From: Streptomyces cavernae
Lineage (GTDB): Bacteria; Actinomycetota; Actinomycetes; Streptomycetales; Streptomycetaceae
Direction of reading: 5' to 3'
Length of the DNA stretch: 64,000 nt
NCBI RefSeq assembly: GCF_004023625.1
Contig: NZ_RPDJ01000011.1
Coordinates: forward strand, 124,001 to 188,000
Position numbers and translations under genes: made by a program. The number at the start of each line of letters is the position of its first letter. The stretch's first letter is position 1. Shown here one piece after another: positions 63,822 through 64,000 of this stretch. The notes under the pieces are model-generated. The model saw nothing but the letters and a program-made list of their open reading frames with translations. It was not told the origin of the DNA and made no database searches.

Positions 63822-63856
63822 CCGTGGTCCCCCCGCCCGAGGCGGGGGGACCACGG
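63822..63856 (+). terminator. GH6 gene terminator
   Basis: A perfect 15-bp stem CCGTGGTCCCCCCGC/GCGGGGGGACCACGG with a 5-nt loop, 22 bp after the stop, followed by CTTT. Nothing is recognised from here to the window end. Confidence 0.85.
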
Positions 63857-64000
63857 CTTTCCGCGCACCGACTTCGCAGTCGGGCCCTGTGAAGCCCTGT
63901 CGAGCCCTTCGCGAGCGCGGCGGGTGGTCGTGCGCTCCCCGTCCGATCCCCGTGTGCGCGCCGTCCCCTGCGGGCCTAGCCCTGCCTAGCCCTGTGGGCC

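Overview
The window is a high-GC actinobacterial chromosome segment, almost certainly Streptomyces. GC is very high, GTG and TTG starts are frequent, and genes overlap at ATGA or GTGA junctions. The developmental regulator BldD and the actinobacterial integration host factor (sIHF/MihF) are both present. The gene order (hisS, rpsD, alaS, ruvX, mltG, aroE, aroC-aroK-aroB, efp, nusB, bldD, pyr operon, sIHF, gmk, rpoZ, coaBC, metK, priA, fmt, rsmB, rpe, guaB1) is the conserved core order of the genus. I saw no rRNA, tRNA, CRISPR array, insertion sequence or prophage.

Layout. Positions 1-3036: end of a metallo-beta-lactamase-fold hydrolase, hisS, then a decayed minus-strand relic of an ABC-transporter ATPase and a LuxR-type regulator. 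3116-9899: VKOR, rarA, rpsD, two small membrane-associated proteins, alaS. 9928-17299: ruvX, mltG, then the shikimate genes aroE, aroC, aroK and aroB, with a small membrane protein carrying perfect 75-bp tandem repeats between aroE and aroC. 17511-22426: a proline-rich P-loop protein, an M24 peptidase homologue with altered metal ligands, efp, nusB, a 1.09-kb repeat-filled gap and bldD. 22669-32638: the complete de novo UMP operon pyrR-pyrB-pyrC-(PH-like membrane protein)-carA-carB-pyrD-pyrF, preceded by a clear PyrR-binding RNA element over the pyrR ribosome-binding site. 32986-42930: sIHF, gmk, rpoZ, coaBC, metK, helicase-dead priA, an HTH protein, fmt, rsmB.

43285-51421 carries an MMPL transporter, rpe, a SorC-type regulator, guaB1 (GMP reductase-like), and an amino-acid permease with an Lrp/AsnC regulator; a cluster of TTGC/GCAA half-sites lies upstream of the permease. 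51539-58084 is the most accessory-looking system: a GntR/UTRA repressor divergent from a complete ABC importer, followed by a HAD phosphatase fused to an endonuclease/exonuclease/phosphatase domain. A GntR-like operator sits between plausible -35 and -10 boxes. It reads as uptake and intracellular breakdown of a phosphate ester or phosphodiester. 58261-60969 is a davA-davB pair (5-aminovaleramidase and lysine 2-monooxygenase), the first two steps of the aminovalerate route of lysine degradation. The window closes with a broken minus-strand gene, a DUF5995 protein and a GH6 cellulase-like protein.

A recurrent feature is short GC-rich tandem repeats in intergenic DNA directly after genes: 61 bp after nusB, 22 bp after rsmB including its last codons, 21 bp at the end of the Lrp gene, 22 bp after davA, 20 bp after davB, and degenerate repeats after the P-loop gene. 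Their periods differ, so they look like independent local expansions rather than one mobile repeat family.
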